Assembly (NCBI RefSeq): GCF_043290135.1
Contig: NC_134710.1
Location: 460,265,376 to 460,329,375 of the forward strand
DNA length: 64,000 nt
Source: Rhipicephalus microplus
Lineage: Eukaryota; Arthropoda; Arachnida; Ixodida; Ixodidae
Direction of reading: 5' to 3'
A program made the position numbers and the translations under genes. The notes below the pieces were generated by a model that ran no database searches, had not been told where the DNA came from, and saw only the letters and a program-made list of their open reading frames with translations. Shown piece by piece: positions 1-8,581 of this stretch; within the stretch, counting starts at the first letter, position 1, and every line of letters starts with the position of its first letter.

Positions 1-685
1 ACCGGAACCTTTGCCTGAAAGCCTCGGGTGACAACTTATAACGTCTCAAGAGCACTTCCTTAACCTCGTCATAGCTCTCAAACGCTTCCCTCGACAAGCA
101 AGTTATCGCGTCGGACACTTCGCCGGGAAGAAGAGCTAACAGGTTCTGCGCCCAAAGAGACCGCTCCAAAGCGTTCCGCTCACAGACGTGTTCAAACTTG
201 ACGAGATACTTCGCCATGTCCTCGCCTCCTACGAACGATGGCAGTTGGTCCCGAATTCTATCGCCGCTGACCTGAACTGTTGGAGAAGCTACGCTAGGCG
301 CCTGCGAACATTGTAGTATTGCCAATTCTATTCGTTTCAACTCGAGGCGCTCCTGTTTTTCGGCTTCCTCGCAGCGTTCTCGCCTTTCAGCTTCTTCACG
401 AACTTCTCGCCTTTCAGCTTGTTCACGTTCGCGAGCTTCGCGCCTTTCAGCTTGTTCACGTTCACGAGCTTCTCACCTTTAAGCTTCTTCACGTTCGCGA
501 GCTCCTCGCCTTTCAGTCTCCTCGCGGCGTGCTTTGATATCCACCCAGGCCTCATCGACTTCCTCAGCCGACATTCCCTCATCCTTCATTATGTCAAGGA
601 TCGCTTGCTTTTGTTTCGCACGGCCCAAAGTAATGCCGAGTTCCTCACAAATTTCGATGAGTTCCTTCACTTTAAGTTTTTTCAT
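1..685 (-). pseudogene. Ty3/gypsy Gag, 5' part, two nonsense codons, continues off window
   Basis: Gag polyprotein start of an LTR retrotransposon, which would form the cytoplasmic particle. The frame opens at ATG 685-683 (MKKLKVKELIEICEELGI), a SAP-like helical N-terminus. It then passes through an E/R-rich coiled coil encoded by a degenerate ~30-bp DNA repeat (about 400-530). Positions 1-300 give a typical retrotransposon Gag core, including LPSFVGGEDMAKYLVKFEHV and LWAQNLLALLPGEV. The frame carries a TAA at 481-479 and a TGA at 475-473, both inside the repeat and fitting GAA>TAA and CGA>TGA single changes; otherwise it stays open to the window edge. Family identity comes from recalled tick Ty3/gypsy proteins. 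Protease, RT and integrase would lie beyond position 1. Confidence 0.75.
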
Positions 686-970
686 CGTTCACACTAGCCT
701 CTTGCTGTTTGCCCCCGTTAAGAATCTACTTGCCGTACCCACTATAAGCCTAGTAGCAACTCGCGCAAGCAACTTTTAACGCTTCCGTGTTTACACCCTC
801 CGCATTAACTTTGGTTTCAAAGCGCTTTGACTTGGCTTGAAACGATCAAAGCTCACTTCAATGCTTCACACAGCCCTTCTCTAAACTACTACAACCTGAG
901 CTAGAGTAGTCTGGTGAACTGAGGGGAAAACATCAGGCACTCACCGCATCGATGTCGCTGACGCCGGCCG

Positions 971-989
971 ATCCCGCAGCTGCCTACCA
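971..989 (-). other. Candidate primer-binding site of the Ty3/gypsy element
   Basis: Read on the minus strand, one base after the LTR end comes TGGTAGGCAGCTGCGGGAT. It starts with TGG, as expected for pairing with a tRNA 3' CCA end. The matching tRNA was not identified. The untranslated leader runs from here to the Gag ATG at 685. Confidence 0.5.
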
Positions 990-1292
990 CTGTTGCGAAG
1001 CGCGCCTCCGACGGCGTTACGAAGGGCGCCCCGAAATCTCACCGCTGCAACCCCTGTTTCGAAAGACGGCGACGCCAACACAGTCCCGAAGGCGCCACTG
1101 CTTCGAACTCCGCCGGGAAGGTCACCATCCGTTTGGTAGGGAAGGTTTCTCAGCTCGCGACTGCTTCTGCGCAGAGCTGATAGACGAGCGGACTAGACGA
1201 TGGTGAGTTAAGCAAGGTTTATGTACAGCATATATACAGAGGGGTCACAAATTCGGCACTGGGTCAACAAAGACTCGAAGAGCCGAGCTCTC

Positions 1293-1503
1293 CTCTCTAA
1301 CACATAGGTCTACTCTCAAAGGGGTCTGCTAACACATAGCTCAACTCTTTATCACATAGCTCTCTTCTCTGACACGCAGCTCAACTCTCTATCACAGATC
1401 TCTCTTTTCTGACACACAGCTCAACTGTCAACTGCGACACGCATGCCTGCTCGCACATAGGACTGCTGCGACACACATGTCTGCTCTCACATAGGACTGC
1501 TGC
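1293..1503. repeat. Imperfect short tandem repeats inside the LTR
   Basis: Two adjacent arrays. Positions 1293-1430 repeat a ~45-bp unit containing 'cacatagctcaactct'. Positions 1435-1503 hold a ~34-bp unit present twice ('ctgcgacacacatgtctg' and variant, each ending 'cacataggactg'). They lie just downstream of the LTR TATA box in transcription direction. Function unknown. Confidence 0.6.
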
Positions 1504-1525
1504 TCGCGACGCGCTGCATGGCTTC

Positions 1526-1532
1526 TTTTATA
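1526..1532 (-). promoter_or_regulatory. TATA box in the LTR
   Basis: TATAAAA on the minus strand, in the middle of the LTR. It would place transcription start near position 1500, ahead of the repeat-rich stretch, and is the expected U3 promoter element of the retrotransposon. Confidence 0.45.
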
Positions 1533-1905
1533 AGCACCGTGTCCAACCCAAATGTCCAACCAAAAGCGCCGCCGGTCGTGAGGTCAGACTCCTCCAATGG
1601 GGGTCGCCGCTGGGCCGCGTCATTCTTTCTCATCGAACCTGGAGAGGCTGCGCTGCAGGTGGCTGCACCCAAGGACGAGTGACGTCGCCAGGCATTGCGT
1701 CACCCCCCAGACAGGAAGACGCCGGTTGTTTACTCGACGGGCTCGCGGGATGAGATGACTCACTGCACGTGCGCGCTAGAAAGGCGCCGTCGCGGGTTTA
1801 CGCCGTTGAGTTGTTCGCGTCAGGCGGGCTCGCGGGCTGGCCTTGACACAGATTTCATTTTTCCGAGGCACGGACGTTCGCTGCAGACTCGCAGGCATAA
1901 CAACA

Positions 1906-2003
1906 CACAGCACTTTTGTTTTCTGTTCGTGTAAATGTTCTCGGACGTCGTCAAGGTTTCTGAGAATGCCCCTGGCGTTCCAATGTATAAACTGAGTGTT
2001 CAT
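1906..2003 (-). pseudogene. LINE ORF2 start (endonuclease N-terminus), cut by LTR insertion
   Basis: About 33 codons from ATG 2003-2001: MNTQFIHWNARGILRN, then LDDVREHL and KVLCV. This is the usual beginning of an apurinic-type endonuclease domain in tick I/Jockey-like LINEs. The frame runs directly into the LTR end at 1905. It starts about 200 bp after ORF1 ends. Confidence 0.65.
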
Positions 2004-2209
2004 GGTGAAAGTGAAGTACTGCTTTGTGTACAAAGAGCAAGTGGCTGTTTAGGTGGGGAGTTAGAGTTCATGTGGCAGGGCCCTCACCAGGCCCTTTTAT
2101 CTGGTTTTTTTGTTTGCTTGACGCGCTCCAAGGAGCCACGCCGCTCTTTCGACTCCAAGGGTACCGATGTATCCATTGCCTCCTCGGATGCACTGGATGC
2201 CCGCACGTG

Positions 2210-3253
2210 CTAGCTGGTAGTTCGAATTCTGGGCCTCGCCTGGTGAGGAGAGGTCTTGAGACCTGAGGGCCCGGGAGTCTCGGGTCTCTGTTCGGGAGTA
2301 GGTGGTGTAGTCTGATCTACAGCCACCCTAGGGGCAAATGCCACAACCACCGACTCGGTAAGTGCAGGCTGAGGGAGGGGCGAGGGCTGGTGTGGCGGTG
2401 CCCCATTGACGTGCCGCATCAGCATATGTTGGGTCATAAAATGACGAGACCCTTTTTCTTGCTTCCTTAAAAGAAATGTTTTCTTTTGCCTTTAATATTA
2501 TTATCTCGTTTTCTTTCTTGCAGTATGTGCAGAAATGTGAATATGCGGCACGGTTTCCTTCACAGTTTACACAGTGGGGTGGTTGTTTGCAGTTTCCAGA
2601 CAAGTGGCCTAGGACTCCACACTGTGTACAAGTCTGGTGACCACGACAGCTTTTAGAGCCATAGCCATACCTGTGGCATTGGAAGCAGCGACGAGGGTTT
2701 GGTATGTACGGCCTGAGAGAGGTCTTCATGTGCCCTGTTTGAACGTATTCCAGCAGTTTACTGGAAGCAACCGTGAGTATTAGGTGTATTGTTGGTGTTT
2801 TCTTGTCTCTTTTGATGATGGTGATTGGTACATTGGTACATTGGTCTCATTCTGACTCCTCCACCCCCGCCCCCCAAAATTTCTGCTTCAGTCAGGCCAA
2901 GCAAATCGGCATCACATACTACTCTACGAATTGTGTTAATTGATTTGTGTGGTGTTACTGTGATCGGAGTGTCACCAAAGGTTGAAAAAGTGTGTAGTTT
3001 TTCAAACTGCTCTTTTTCTCGAACTTCGAGAAGGAGGTTTCCGCTGGCCATTTTGGTAACTTTGTACCCGTCCCCAAAAATTTCTGTAAGACACTTGGCT
3101 ACTACAAAGGGGATACAGTTCCGGATTGCTTGCCACTTTTCTCACTATGTATGACACGAAAATGCGTACGAGCTTTAAGGCGGTAGAATCACGTAACAGG
3201 GGAAAAGCTCTATGCATGTTTGTTTCATTTTCTTCAGAAGCGTTGGCGGCCAC
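2210..3253 (-). pseudogene. LINE ORF1 (Gag-like, zinc knuckles), frameshifted
   Basis: RNA-binding ORF1 protein of the LINE. The frame is split: 3253-3002 (N-terminus), 3051-2758 (central RRM-like part with TPITVTPHKSINTIRRVV), 2729-2328 (zinc knuckles) and 2437-2210 (C-terminus). Visible knuckles are CFQCHRYGYGSKSC, CTQCGVLGHLSGNC and CVNC...C, followed by the typical basic linker ENISFKEARKR. A G-rich slip (GGGGGG in translation, near 2870) is one frameshift. The frame switches show the protein cannot be made intact. Confidence 0.7.
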
Positions 3254-3755
3254 CCACCACGGACCCCAACGAGGGTACGCTTCAAGTTTGCCGATGCTGG
3301 AATCTGCAGACGCCAGCCTTACAATGCTACTTTAGGCCTATGCGCCTAGACAAATGTAGGCTATTTGCACACAGTCACCTCTAGCCGCTTGGAAGTTTGG
3401 AAGTAAACAGAAGAGACTACATAACAGGACAGATAAAAAGTGAGAGATGAAGACGAAGATGTAGGGAGAAAAAGATAGGAAAAGGCGACTGCCGATTTTC
3501 CCTGAGTGGGTCAGCTCAGGGGTGCTGTCTACTTGAAGCCTGGGCCAAAGTGGTGTGTTGCCTCTGCCGAGGGGCTTTAAAGTTCCTATCACCCGGCGTC
3601 GGCACAACCCCCAGGATCCCCTTTTCCCAGGATACGGCAAAGCCACGCACGGCTAGGCGTGGGAGGGAGTTGAAGTCCCCCCCCCCCTGTTAGCTCGGGT
3701 CTCTGGTGACGCTACGCACCGAACGCCTGCTATCGCAGACGTCCCAGCGGGGATT

Positions 3756-4257
3756 TAACAATACTATGAGTCTCATAAGACATTGTAGGGTGGAGGGCAT
3801 ATGAGAAATAATATTTCTTCACGGATTATACTATTATTCTTATGAAAGACCTAAAGCAGACAGGCTGAAACTGGGATGAAATTTTCTGAAACTTGATGTT
3901 AGGTCCATGGCTTTCTCAGAAGACCATGTACTTTCACTTTACCGACTAGGAACTATTTTGGTCTATGTTGGTCCTAGTAGATGCTGTCAAATTCATGACG
4001 ACACAGCAACTGGTGACGCGCCCTCTCACGCCTAGCCGAGTGTGGGTTAGCTGTGTATAGACTTAAGGTGTGGTGGCAAGCTGAACCTGGGTGTTCGGAC
4101 ATTTTTAAGGCCTTTGTAAAAGAGCCAACGCACACCTGGACCTGGCTAGAAGGCACACTTCAGCTGACCGACCTAGGGACTTGTGTGCTTTCACCATCTT
4201 TGCCCGAAAATCCCCCCCCCCCTTATATGGGACATGTCAGTATAGTTTCAGTGAAAA
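3756..4257. other. No recognisable feature
   Basis: Sequence between the LINE 5' end and tandem unit A. No coding pattern, RNA motif or repeat family recognised, apart from a short C run near 4211. Confidence 0.5.
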
Positions 4258-4835
4258 CGAAACACCTGCTTCTCCTTTCTTTTTTCCAGACTGAACACAG
4301 AAGGGGCCGGATCGAGGGCTTTCTCTGACGGAGTCGCTCATTTCGCAACGATTGCCTGCCACCCAAGCTCACCAACAATGTCCCTCCGTGACCTTCAAAT
4401 ACGCGTCCTGTAAGCTGCCTTAACCCCGTCTTTTTTTCTCCTTCCTCTCCTCATTTTTCTTTTTTTTTTCATTTTTTGCCTTTTTTTGAATCCTCAGTCG
4501 ACTTATTTGCATTCTGCTTTCCCATTAATTTACATTTTGCCCGAACACACGACCCATGCCAAAATAGAGCCTCTAGCACCCTTCTCTCTTTCTTCTCTCT
4601 TTTGCTTGCTAAAGCTAGTGTCACCACTGTAAAACACCACTACTTTATCGCTCTCTCCCGTTTCCTTCTTGCACAACCATGTCGATGCGGCATGTTCGAG
4701 TAGCGTCGCATTTGTTGGCAAACCCTGACAGAAACTGGTCCGCCGGTGGAAACCGTTGGAAATTAAAATATCATGACAACTGCTAAGTGTTGTCCCTTCT
4801 ATTCCCAAGTGCCTTTGGTCCATTGAAAAAACTTC

Positions 4836-5014
4836 TTCAGTATATATAACACAAAATAATGCCAAGGAAAGTATAGAGGAAGTTGTACTGTAAATTGTAC
4901 TGTAAATGTGAAGAAAGAAAAGTGGGTGAAAAGGTAAATTGCCGCGGGCAGAAACACAACCTGCGACCTTTGAATAACGCGTTCGATGCTCTAACACTGA
5001 GCCACCATGGCGGC
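4836..5014 (-). mobile_element. tRNA-derived SINE, unit A, reverse copy
   Basis: On the minus strand it begins GCCGCCATGGTGGCTCAG (tRNA-like A-box region). A B-box-like 'cgcaggttgtgtttctgc' follows, then a tail containing 'cacccacttttctttcttc'. This is a Pol III-type SINE head with a body, not a functional tRNA: the cloverleaf is imperfect and a long tail follows. Confidence 0.65.
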
Positions 5015-5081
5015 TATCCTCCCAGCAACTTTAATGAAAAAACACGGAAGAAAGAAGCCTTTCATTGTACACTTTTTTTCC

Positions 5082-5084
5082 TAA

Positions 5085-5135
<51 letters not shown>
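5082..5135. repeat. (TA)n microsatellite
   Basis: AT dinucleotide tract separating the SINE tail region from the first hammerhead-like module of unit A. Confidence 0.9.
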
Positions 5136-5137
<2 letters not shown>

Positions 5138-5199
5138 GCAAAAAAAGTGTATAATGAAAGGCCTTCATCAGGGTCTGGCCTTCATCAGGATCGAGAATC

Positions 5200-5231
5200 C
5201 TGATGAAGGCCAGACTCTAGGCCGAAACTTC
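5200..5231 (+). ncRNA. Hammerhead-ribozyme-like core, cleavage triplet changed
   Basis: CTGATGA at 5200-5206, one extra A, GGCC, loop AGACTCTA, GGCC, GAAAC, then TTC in place of GTC. The core matches hammerhead consensus except that the triplet before the expected cut is TTC. That change also breaks the ACGT palindrome seen in the minus-strand copies, so this copy is probably inactive. It sits head-to-head with a partial reverse copy (about 5172-5190). Confidence 0.45.
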
Positions 5232-5309
5232 GAAATAAACCACGTTGTGACAACTCACGGAGGATCTACTGGACGATATGCAACGCTACGGCCACTCAAC
5301 CACCATGCC

Positions 5310-5315
5310 TGCCTA

Positions 5316-5384
<69 letters not shown>
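5310..5384. repeat. (TA)n microsatellite
   Basis: AT tract directly after the plus-strand PLE-terminal module ('ccatgcctgcctaatata'). A second diverged module without a ribozyme core follows at 5396-5484. Confidence 0.9.
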
Positions 5385-5387
<3 letters not shown>

Positions 5388-5481
5388 GTAGATTGTCTGC
5401 GAATAAACCACAATGTGACTGCTCAAGGAAGATCTACTAGACTACTACTTGCAACGCTAGAGCCACTCAACCACCATGCAT

Positions 5482-5484
<3 letters not shown>

Positions 5485-5551
<67 letters not shown>

Positions 5552-5553
5552 AT
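5485..5553. repeat. (TA)n microsatellite
   Basis: AT tract that abuts the 3' end of the minus-strand PLE remnant (terminal 'tccagtagtagatcc'). Confidence 0.9.
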
Positions 5554-5600
5554 AGTCCAGTAGTAGATCCTCCGTGAGCGGGCACAACGTGGTTTATTTC

Positions 5601-5632
5601 GACGTTTCGGCCTAGAGCCTGGCCTTCATCAG
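5601..5632 (-). ncRNA. Hammerhead-ribozyme-like core in PLE terminus, unit A
   Basis: Minus strand: CTGATGA (5632-5626), an extra A, a 4-bp GGCC/GGCC stem II with loop AGGCTCTA, GAAAC (5608-5604), GTC (5603-5601). Stem III would be the 4-base palindrome ACGT, usable as a two-molecule stem in a dimeric hammerhead. Stem I is poorly defined (C-G and U-A next to the core, then mismatches). Hammerheads are known from Penelope-like element termini; this copy lies just downstream of a PLE endonuclease remnant, which supports the call. Confidence 0.5.
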
Positions 5633-6046
5633 GATTAAAAATACAGTTTGTTGGTGCTCAGCTTTATAAAATCTCAAATCAGAGGGCAAGAAAAGAGGGA
5701 AAAAAAGAAAAAAGAAATAAAAGAAAAAAAGAAAAAGAAAAGAAAAAGAAGAAAAAAGCGAAGAAGAAGAGAAAAAATATATACGATGGACTCCACTCGG
5801 GCGCCCCTCTTCCACTCTTCCTTCCACTTCCCCCCTCCATTCTTCCCTCCACTTCCCCCTTCATCTCTCTCCCCCTTCTTTCCTTCACCTTTCTGATGTC
5901 AGCGGTCTGTGTATGTTTCCTTTCACTAACGCATTCTCCCCGATCAGACGGCGCCTCCTGGCACTGGCGGTTCGGTGTGGGGCAAAAAAGAGCTTTTTTA
6001 AGAAGTCCTAACCCTTTAACTACTCTTTTTTAGGAACTCCTAAGCC

Positions 6047-6228
6047 TTTAACTACTTGGAGTCCAGTAAACAATTCGTCGTAGAAGTAGAGGTGCCGCGT
6101 ATTGTGGCAGAGGCTGGTAAGCGGGCATTTTAGGAAGTTCTAAGCCTTTAACTACTCGGCGCCCTGTCAACATTTCGTTGTAAAAACAGGGGTGCCCCGT
6201 ATTGCAGTAGAGGCTGGTAAGCGGGCGC
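6047..6228. repeat. ~97-bp direct repeat in PLE 3' region
   Basis: Two tandem diverged copies, each starting 'cctttaactact' and ending 'aggctggtaagcgggc'. The same pair occurs at 10047-10228 and 14331-14512 in units B and C, so it predates the duplication. Confidence 0.75.
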
Positions 6229-6439
6229 AATGCAAATTCTTTGCCCGCTTCTGGATTCCACGTGTAGTAGGGGCCTCCCGGCTGTGCACAGGGTTGCTGT
6301 TGGGCATGTCATGCATGGCACAATTGATTGGGTAGTAAAATAAAACAGAAAACAGACGACAGCTGCACTTAGGAAGAGTAGTTACACTTGGAATTGTTTT
6401 GGGTTGTCCAGTGCCCTTCGCAGCTGCAGTGCCGTGAAC

Positions 6440-6660
6440 TCAGTTACTATTTTCATTGTTGCCGTTATTGTTTTCTAATGCTTTAATTGCTGCAAGTGTA
6501 CCAGGATTCTCATTTATTCCTCTATCGAGGGTGTTAAATCGGTGGATAAGGTATGACTCTCGTTGTTCACGTTCTCGATTTGATTTAAATCCCGTCTCTA
6601 AGAGCATTACTGATAGTTTGTCTAATGCATGGTCGGGAAGATTGAGATATTTTGATAGAG
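6440..6660 (-). pseudogene. PLE GIY-YIG endonuclease C-terminus, unit A
   Basis: About 72 codons: LSKYLNLPDHALDKLSVMLL, then a conserved RE..ESYLIHRFNTL...GINENPG block ending at a stop. The pattern of basic residues, Y-L-I and the G(I/L)N motif is that of the C-terminal part of PLE GIY-YIG endonucleases. The N-terminal GIY-YIG motif and all of the RT are missing because the element is truncated at the (TA)n tract. It cannot be functional. Confidence 0.55.
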
Positions 6661-6891
6661 GTATATATATATATATATATATATCGACATTCATTATTTT
6701 GAATTCTAACTGACAATAATGCCAGATTTTATTAATATTTTTCAAAACACAGAAAAATGAGCCCTTAAGTATACACTTGTTTCCCTTATTAATTATTGAA
6801 GGTCTCGTACTGGCCGACTTTGTGCCTTAGGTTGTATACGAGGGAATATTGGTCAGATGCCAGCTTGTCATATTGGTCAGATGCCAGCATG

Positions 6892-6920
6892 TGTGGCGTC
6901 ACGTGCTACGTGACGCCACA
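6892..6920. repeat. Perfect hairpin (13-bp arms), unit A
   Basis: 'tgtggcgtcacgt' - gct - 'acgtgacgccaca'. The unit B equivalent at 10894-10922 has one mismatch. Unit C breaks off in this same palindrome, in an extended form at 17127-17196. Confidence 0.8.
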
Positions 6921-7032
6921 CAGGCTCATAGAAGAGTGTGCCAAGCTCACCGCCATTAGTGTACAGATGGCACTGAATCACACTTCCACGTTTAAATTCA
7001 CATATATACCCAATAAAATGGCTGGGAGTATA

Positions 7033-7215
7033 GCCGCCGTGGTAGCTCAGTGGTAGAGCATCGAACGCGTTACTCGGAGGTCACAGGTTAAGTTCCTGTT
7101 GACTGCAAGTTATCTTTTCACCCACTTTTCTTTCCTCATATTTACATTACTTATCGGTCTAAGAAGCTCCCTTATACTTTCTTTGAGTCTGTTAGATATT
7201 GTCCCTTAGATTTCA
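7033..7215 (+). mobile_element. tRNA-derived SINE, unit A, forward copy
   Basis: Same SINE family as 4836-5014 but in the opposite orientation: 'gccgccgtggtagctcag' (A box), 'cacaggttaagttcctgt' (B-box region), then the tail 'tcacccacttttctttcc'. Together the two copies bracket the PLE remnant as an inverted pair about 2 kb apart. Confidence 0.65.
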
Positions 7216-7645
7216 ATAATATTGTGTCACTGAACTGTTCGACAACAGACAACACACGACACTAGCAAGTGCCCTCGGTCACCCGACAGAACACCAGACA
7301 AAGTATAGTACAACATATACCTAGCTACGTGTCTTTCAGAATTTCGTTCCCTCTACATCAAGAGGCACATGTGGGACACAAGACTCTCAAAATCAGAACT
7401 CAAAATTTTACTCGTACAACAACGTAACCAAATAGAATACAACATAAAGTTTGCTCCTTGAGCTCATTCTGGACGAGAGCGCTCAGCTAAGGCCGTGATG
7501 AGGACGAAATGTTGCCCCGAATCGCCAGCGAGAAACCGAAAGGTAGAGAAGGTACTAGCTAGAACGCACTGCTCAATGCACCTGCCTTAGCGTATAGCTT
7601 TCCCTTTTTTTTTGTAGCGAACGTCATTGTTGTGCTGTTCGAGCA
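7216..7645. other. 3' flank of LTR-element remnant, no confident feature (unit A; also 11218-11647)
   Basis: On the minus strand this lies downstream of the polyprotein stop and would be the place for a 3' LTR. No matching second copy is seen upstream in the unit, so an LTR is not called. Confidence 0.35.
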
Positions 7646-8581
7646 TCATGCTCCATCTTCGTAACCAGCCACTTTTAGGCGACGATGCCTATGCGGTACC
7701 AACAGCTGCTCATAATTGCGACGTTGCAGAGGGGAACAAGGATACGGCTTGCTAGGGATTGGCTCCTCACAAGTTAGCTCGTTATCGTGTTCGATCACCG
7801 TCGTGTTTCCGGGACGGTCCCAAAACACGTATCCAAACTCGGAAACTATCCTTTTCAGGTCCTCCTTCTGGACTTCACTTAACCTAGGCTCTAGGTTCAA
7901 CTGCTCCAAGATTACTTCCGATTTCCTTTCGATTACCTCACTCGAACTCAAAATTTCTGCTCCCTCTTCCTCTGAAGCATTCAACACCAGATTTACGACC
8001 GCTTGACATTGAACGTATGGTTTCATCAAGGTGCAAATTGTGTTCAGCCACCTTCCTACTTTAACTTCACAATTGGTATCAGAAAGCTTTGATAATACTT
8101 TGGTGTGCCCTTCCCAATGAACCTCAAGCTTGTTCCTTTTGGACGGCTGCAGCAGCATTACCTGACTTCCTACTTCAAAAGCGCACTTCTTCACCGATTT
8201 GTCGTTGTACTCCTTCGACAACACTTGTGCAGCTTTCATGTGCCTTTCTTTTAGCGCTTTAATTGAAAGGTCCTCACGCTGCTCTCGAATGAGCGTCTCT
8301 CAATCAACCCTCGACAGCTCACCCCAATTCTCCGCTACAGGCGAGAACGTTGCGCCCCTCTCGCTCTGATTCAATGGTGCCATGTCGCCTCCCCTTGCTA
8401 CGGAAACCACGCCAGTCGCTTCGGCGACGGGCCGCTCGCAGGACTGCTCACATGACTCACGCGGAAAATTTCGTCTCTGAGGTTCAGTCGACCCGCCGAC
8501 AAGGTCACTTGAGAGTTCACCGCCTTGAACAAGATCAAGCGCCTGCGAAATCTTCCGCGCTTGCGATCGCGTGAGGGCCAT
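7646..8581 (-). pseudogene. Internally deleted LTR-element polyprotein: Gag start, integrase C-terminus, RT start (unit A)
   Basis: From ATG 8581-8579 the frame reads MALTRSQARKISQALDLVQ (Gag-like start) and continues to ...GELSRVD, then TGA at 8302-8300. In the same frame it continues ETLIREQREDLSIK..., an integrase C-terminus with FEVGSQVMLLQPSKR and a GPY/F-like HWEGHTKVLSKL module, then LMKPYV, a ~60-residue linker, and LSEVQKEDLKRIVSEFGYVF plus WDRPGN, the start of a Ty3/gypsy-type RT domain. It ends SPLQRRNYEQLLVPH... at a stop, an apparent second deletion junction. Protease, most of integrase and the RT core are absent. Integrase preceding RT is the pol order of Gmr1-type elements, not of ordinary Ty3/gypsy. 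Confidence 0.6.

Larger units (their letters stand above)
991..1905 (-). repeat. 5' LTR of the minus-strand Ty3/gypsy element
   Basis: On the minus strand this 915-bp block starts TGTTGTTATGCC and ends CTTCGCAACA, so it has TG...CA ends with TGTTG/CAACA terminal inverted repeats. It is followed by a TGG-type primer-binding site and then by Gag. Its outer end abruptly interrupts a LINE ORF2 frame at 1906, which supports it as an insertion boundary. The second LTR would lie outside the window, so LTR identity rests on the ends, the PBS and the context. Confidence 0.65.
1906..3755 (-). mobile_element. Non-LTR retrotransposon (I/Jockey-like), 5' part, interrupted by the LTR element
   Basis: Minus-strand LINE with a 5' untranslated region (about 3755-3254), a broken ORF1 with zinc knuckles (3253-2210) and the first codons of ORF2 (2003-1906). 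The sequence switches to LTR sequence at 1905 in mid-frame, so the rest of ORF2 was displaced beyond the window by the Ty3/gypsy insertion. The 5' UTR contains an 11-12 base C run near 3680. Assignment rests on the CCHC ORF1 plus an endonuclease-type ORF2 start, as in the I and Jockey groups. Confidence 0.7.
5554..6660 (-). mobile_element. 5'-truncated Penelope-like element (PLE), unit A
   Basis: Minus-strand PLE 3' part: endonuclease C-terminus (6660-6440), a ~800-bp 3' region with a ~97-bp direct repeat (6047-6228), a homopyrimidine/homopurine stretch (5690-5880), then the hammerhead-like module and terminal 'ggatctactactggact'. Both ends abut (TA)n (6661-6684 and 5485-5553), as if it had inserted into an AT microsatellite with 5' truncation. 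PLE identity rests on the GIY-YIG-type C-terminus and the hammerhead-like terminus, both known PLE traits. Confidence 0.6.

Noticed and set aside
4530..4997. 155-codon minus frame seen again at 12886-13353
   Set aside because: Overlaps a SINE and is shortened by a mutation in unit B; repeat identity comes from the array, not from selection.
5082..5553. Long IYIYIY reading frames over AT tracts (also at 9437, 13439, 16845, 17433)
   Set aside because: Pure product of (TA)n microsatellites; no start context or domain.
5612..5896. F/S-rich and K/E-rich frames repeated in all three units
   Set aside because: Homopurine/homopyrimidine tract in the PLE 3' region; conservation only reflects recent duplication.
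7033..7105. Possible tRNA gene
   Set aside because: tRNA-like head of a SINE: poor acceptor and anticodon pairing and a long SINE tail.
7216..7645. 3' LTR of the deleted LTR element
   Set aside because: No second copy within the unit and no convincing TG...CA ends.
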